A stretch of 8,386 nucleotides of DNA. It comes from an uncultured Oscillospiraceae bacterium. GTDB taxonomy: Bacteria; Bacillota; Clostridia; Oscillospirales; Acutalibacteraceae. A program made the position numbers and the translations under genes. The notes under the pieces are model-generated. The model was not told the DNA's origin. It did no database searches and saw nothing but the letters and a program-made list of their open reading frames with translations. How positions within the stretch are numbered: position 1 is the stretch's first letter; the number at the start of each line of letters is the position of its first letter. This document shows positions 6,350-8,386 of the stretch, piece after piece. The stretch is from positions 1 through 8,386 of the forward strand of contig CATWUX010000096.1 in assembly GCA_958354085.1 (NCBI GenBank). The letters are read 5' to 3'.

Positions 6350-7031
6350 GGCGACGCCCGATGATGAGCAACAGCCGCAGCAAACTCATCAGTGACACGA
6401 ACAATGCGGCAACATACGTCATCGCGGCTGCCCACAACACCTTTTTCGCCGCCGCCAGTTCCTCGTCGTTCAAAATACCGCCCGTGTCCAGCGCGGCGAG
6501 CGCTCTGGAACTTGCGTTGAATTCCACGGGAAGCGTCAGTAGCTGAAACAGCACCGCGATGCCAAAGCAGGCCACACCGATCACCAGTAAAGGTTCAAAC
6601 GAAAACAAAAAACCAAGCAGCACCAGATACGGTGCAGCGGTGGAGGCAAACTGCGTTACCGGCAAAATACCGCTGCGCAGCTTTACGAATCCATAACCGG
6701 TCGCGTATTGCATCGCGTGACCGGTTTCGTGCGCGGCTACGCCGATCGCCGCAATGGAACGTGCACCGTAGACCGGCTCGGACAGACGTATGACATCGGT
6801 GCGCGGATCATAATGATCCGTCAGCGAGCCCTTTGTCGCCTCCACCGGCACCGCGATGCCTCCCTGTTTTTGGATCAAGCGGGACGCTTCCTCGCCGGAC
6901 AGGCCGCTTCGCGTCCCTATCTGGCTATACTTTTTAAAGGTAGACTGCACCTTGAACTGTGCCCATGCTGCCAATAACACAGCCGGCAGCACCAAGATAA
7001 AATAATAGTAATCTCCTAAAAAAAGCGGCAT
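6336..7031 (-). CDS. Membrane zinc metallopeptidase, YugP-type (Peptidase_Zn_2 family, PF04298)
   Basis: This is a small integral-membrane protein of a family assigned as putative zinc peptidases; substrate and physiological role are not established to my knowledge. Of 231 residues, a first hydrophobic helix spans about 8-24, followed by the family hallmark WAQFKVQSTFKKYS (23-36) and a soluble segment with LTDHYDP (70-76). The HETGH zinc motif is at 101-105, within AAHETGHAMQYA. Two hydrophobic stretches lie at about 133-166, then LPVEFNASSRAL (167-178), whose Glu170 might be a further metal ligand (inference). A final membrane segment at about 200-225 ends in a basic tail. The start is ATG at 7029-7031 with AAGGA (7043-7047) 11 nt upstream. 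The gene ends in TGATG with rsmB. It recurs between fmt and rsmB in many Clostridia, suggesting a link to translation or envelope homeostasis that the sequence does not explain. Confidence 0.9.
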   Translation of the reverse strand: MPLFLGDYYYFILVLPAVLLAAWAQFKVQSTFKKYSQIGTRSGLSGEEASRLIQKQGGIAVPVEATKGSLTDHYDPRTDVIRLSEPVYGARSIAAIGVAAHETGHAMQYATGYGFVKLRSGILPVTQFASTAAPYLVLLGFLFSFEPLLVIGVACFGIAVLFQLLTLPVEFNASSRALAALDTGGILNDEELAAAKKVLWAAAMTYVAALFVSLMSLLRLLLIIGRRRGND

Positions 7032-7080
7032 GGGAAAACCATTCCTTTCTTCCGAATAGCTTGGGATAAATCCGCAATGG
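7032..7080 (-). other. Longest intergenic spacer (fmt to zinc peptidase)
   Basis: These 49 nt are the largest gap in the window. The only recognisable element is the peptidase gene's ribosome binding site (AAGGA at 7043-7047). I see no hairpin with a U-tract and no paired -35 and -10 boxes, so transcription probably reads through from fmt. Confidence 0.5.
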
Positions 7081-8022
7081 TTAATCAGCCGACGCCGGCG
7101 GCAGCAAGGAATCGCCTACAGCCATCGGATGCCCGCGCAGAAAATCCTGTGCGTTCATGCGTTTCGAGCCTTCCGCCTGCACCTCCAGCAACTCCAGCGA
7201 CGTTCCTTCGCCGCATGCAACTGTAAAAGGATTGAGCTTTACAATTGTTCCGGGCGGGCACTCGCTGGGGATTCCTATGCGGCTGGCGTGTACTTTCAGC
7301 GGCTTTCCCGCAAATGTGCAGGCAGCCGAGGGCCACGGGTTCAATCCGCGCACCTGATTATGCAGCACCGTCGCCGGTTTGTTCCAATCCAGTGCACTCA
7401 TCGCCTTGCTGAGCATGGGGGCGTAACACGAATCGGCATCCTTTTGCGGGGTGTGCGTCAACGTGCCCGCTTCCAATGCCCGCAGGGTGGCGGACAGCAC
7501 ATCCGCACCTATTTGGGACAACACGTCATGCAGCTCACCGCCGGTCATGGTGTCGCTCACCGCGCACCGCCCGGTCAACAGCATATCGCCGGTGTCCAAT
7601 CCAGCATCCATCTGCATAGTGGTCACACCGGCCTCGGTTTCACCGTTAAGCACAGCCCACTGAATCGGCGCTGCACCGCGATAACGGGGCAGCAGCGACG
7701 CATGTACGTTGATACAACCGTAGACGGGCAATTCCAGAAGCGGAGGCGGCAGGATTTTCCCATACGCCACCACCACGATCAGCTCCGGTGCGCAGGCGCG
7801 GATATTCTCAAACGTCTCCTCGCTTTTTAAGCTAGCAGGCTGAAAAACCGGGATGCCTAGTGACAAGGCGCACTCCTTCACAGGAGGAGGCGTCATTTTG
7901 TGCCCACGCCCCTTGGGCTTATCCGCCTGCGTCACCGCAAGCACAACCTCGTGCCCATCTTCTATCAAGCGTTTTAAACAAGGAACCGCAAAATCAGGCG
8001 TTCCCATAAATACAATTCTCAT
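7081..8022 (-). CDS. fmt: Methionyl-tRNA formyltransferase
   Basis: Fmt transfers a formyl group from 10-formyltetrahydrofolate to Met on initiator tRNA so that translation can start. The 313 residues match the family. The Rossmann-like N-terminal domain opens with MRIVFMGTPDFAVP and carries KPKGRGHKMTPPPVK (35-49), a loop region that contacts tRNA. The catalytic segment is INVHASLLPRYRGAAPIQ (104-121) with N105 and H107. GLDTGDML (141-148) supplies D143; these correspond to E. coli N106, H108 and D144. The C-terminal OB-like tRNA-binding domain spans about 206-313 and includes RGLNPWPSA. ATG at 8020-8022 is preceded by AAAGGGA (8028-8034). A longer in-frame ATG at 8119-8121 would overlap def by 71 nt and add residues unlike the family, so it was not used. 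It follows def by 28 nt, as in most Firmicutes. Confidence 0.97.
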   Translation of the reverse strand: MRIVFMGTPDFAVPCLKRLIEDGHEVVLAVTQADKPKGRGHKMTPPPVKECALSLGIPVFQPASLKSEETFENIRACAPELIVVVAYGKILPPPLLELPVYGCINVHASLLPRYRGAAPIQWAVLNGETEAGVTTMQMDAGLDTGDMLLTGRCAVSDTMTGGELHDVLSQIGADVLSATLRALEAGTLTHTPQKDADSCYAPMLSKAMSALDWNKPATVLHNQVRGLNPWPSAACTFAGKPLKVHASRIGIPSECPPGTIVKLNPFTVACGEGTSLELLEVQAEGSKRMNAQDFLRGHPMAVGDSLLPPASAD

Positions 8023-8050
8023 GCTTTTCCCTTTCTTTTCGGGGGCTTTT

Positions 8051-8386
8051 TTATTGCTCCGGCTCCAGCATGCGGATAACGTGCTGTTTAAAAATAATGC
8101 CGTCCAAATGATCGGTTTCATGACAGATACAGCGCGCGGTCAAATCTTCTCCTGTCAAGTAAAACCACTTGCCATATCGATCCTGTGCTTTGAGCTTTAC
8201 TTTTTTCGGACGTTTGGTCACGCCGTATTCCCCGGGGCAGGACAAGCAGCCTTCCACTTCCTCCTGCGTACCTTTTTGAGATACAATCTCGGGATTGATC
8301 GCTTCGACCACCCCATCGCCGACATCCATCACGAACAAGCGGCGCAAAATACCGACTTGCGGTGCAGCCAGTCCGACGCCGTCTGC
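8051..8386 (-). CDS. def: Peptide deformylase, C-terminal part (cut by window edge)
   Basis: Deformylase removes the N-formyl group from nascent proteins using a metal (usually Fe2+) at the ribosome exit. The last 111 codons are present; the frame is open to the right edge, so roughly the first 40 residues are missing. All three family motifs are visible in the fragment: GVGLAAPQ (residues 3-10, motif 1), EGCLSCPG (45-52, motif 2, metal ligand C47) and HETDHLDG (89-96, motif 3, ligands H89 and H93 with catalytic E90). Motif 2 has Cys50 where Val, Ile or Phe is more usual, giving CLSC beside the metal site. A TTG at 8345-8347 is internal, not the start, because motif 1 lies upstream of it. fmt follows after 28 nt, and the pair acts on opposite ends of formyl-methionine use. 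Confidence 0.96.
   Translation of the reverse strand, partial: ADGVGLAAPQVGILRRLFVMDVGDGVVEAINPEIVSQKGTQEEVEGCLSCPGEYGVTKRPKKVKLKAQDRYGKWFYLTGEDLTARCICHETDHLDGIIFKQHVIRMLEPEQ

Noticed and set aside
5680..6546. Plus-strand frame of 288 codons opposite rsmB and the peptidase gene
   Set aside because: It spans two convincing minus-strand genes and their junction, and shows no recognisable domain.
8023..8121. N-terminal extension of fmt to an upstream ATG at 8121
   Set aside because: It would overlap def by 71 nt. The 33 added residues do not resemble Fmt, whose family starts at MRIVFMGTPDFAVP, where an RBS is present.
1..8386. A novel defence, mobile or biosynthetic system hidden in the window
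   Set aside because: Every long region is accounted for by a recognised housekeeping gene, and spacers are at most 49 nt. There are no transposases, integrases, att-like repeats, spacer arrays or unusual domain fusions.

Overview
This window looks like a core-genome segment of a low-to-medium GC Gram-positive bacterium, most likely a member of the class Clostridia (an Oscillospiraceae/Ruminococcaceae-type anaerobe is my best guess). Three things point there: the gene order, the PASTA-domain Ser/Thr kinase paired with a PP2C phosphatase, and a base composition that I judge by eye to be slightly above 50% GC. All nine genes lie on the minus strand, so transcription runs from the right end to the left. 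In that order they are: def (3' part only), fmt, a YugP-type membrane zinc peptidase, rsmB, rlmN, prpC (PP2C phosphatase), prkC (PASTA kinase), rsgA and thiN (5' part only). The order matches the widely conserved Firmicutes cluster def-fmt-rsmB-rlmN-prpC-prkC-rsgA-(rpe)-thiN.

Right part (8386 to 7081): peptide deformylase and methionyl-tRNA formyltransferase handle opposite ends of the formyl-methionine cycle. Middle (7031 to 3942): a small integral-membrane zinc peptidase comes first. It is followed by two RNA methyltransferases, RsmB (16S rRNA m5C) and RlmN (23S rRNA and tRNA m2A, radical SAM). Left part (3901 to 1): a reversible Ser/Thr phosphorylation pair senses the cell wall through extracellular PASTA repeats. 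Next is the ribosome-assembly GTPase RsgA, then the beginning of thiamine diphosphokinase. The cluster therefore links initiator-Met processing, ribosome maturation and envelope signalling.

The genes are tightly packed. Spacers run from 4 to 49 nt, TGATG joins the peptidase gene to rsmB, the rlmN ribosome binding site overlaps the rsmB stop, and thiN starts 16 nt inside rsgA. I found no convincing promoter, terminator, RNA gene, mobile element or CRISPR, and no stretch over 50 nt without a gene. The simplest reading is one polycistronic operon whose promoter lies beyond the right edge.

I do not see a previously undescribed system here; this is ordinary housekeeping DNA. The most unusual signal is a perfect 15-bp inverted repeat with a 5-nt loop inside the 5' coding region of rsgA (993-1027). 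Smaller points are the absence of rpe between rsgA and thiN, a likely TTG start for rlmN, a Cys variant in deformylase motif 2, and a non-PASTA C-terminal region on the kinase.
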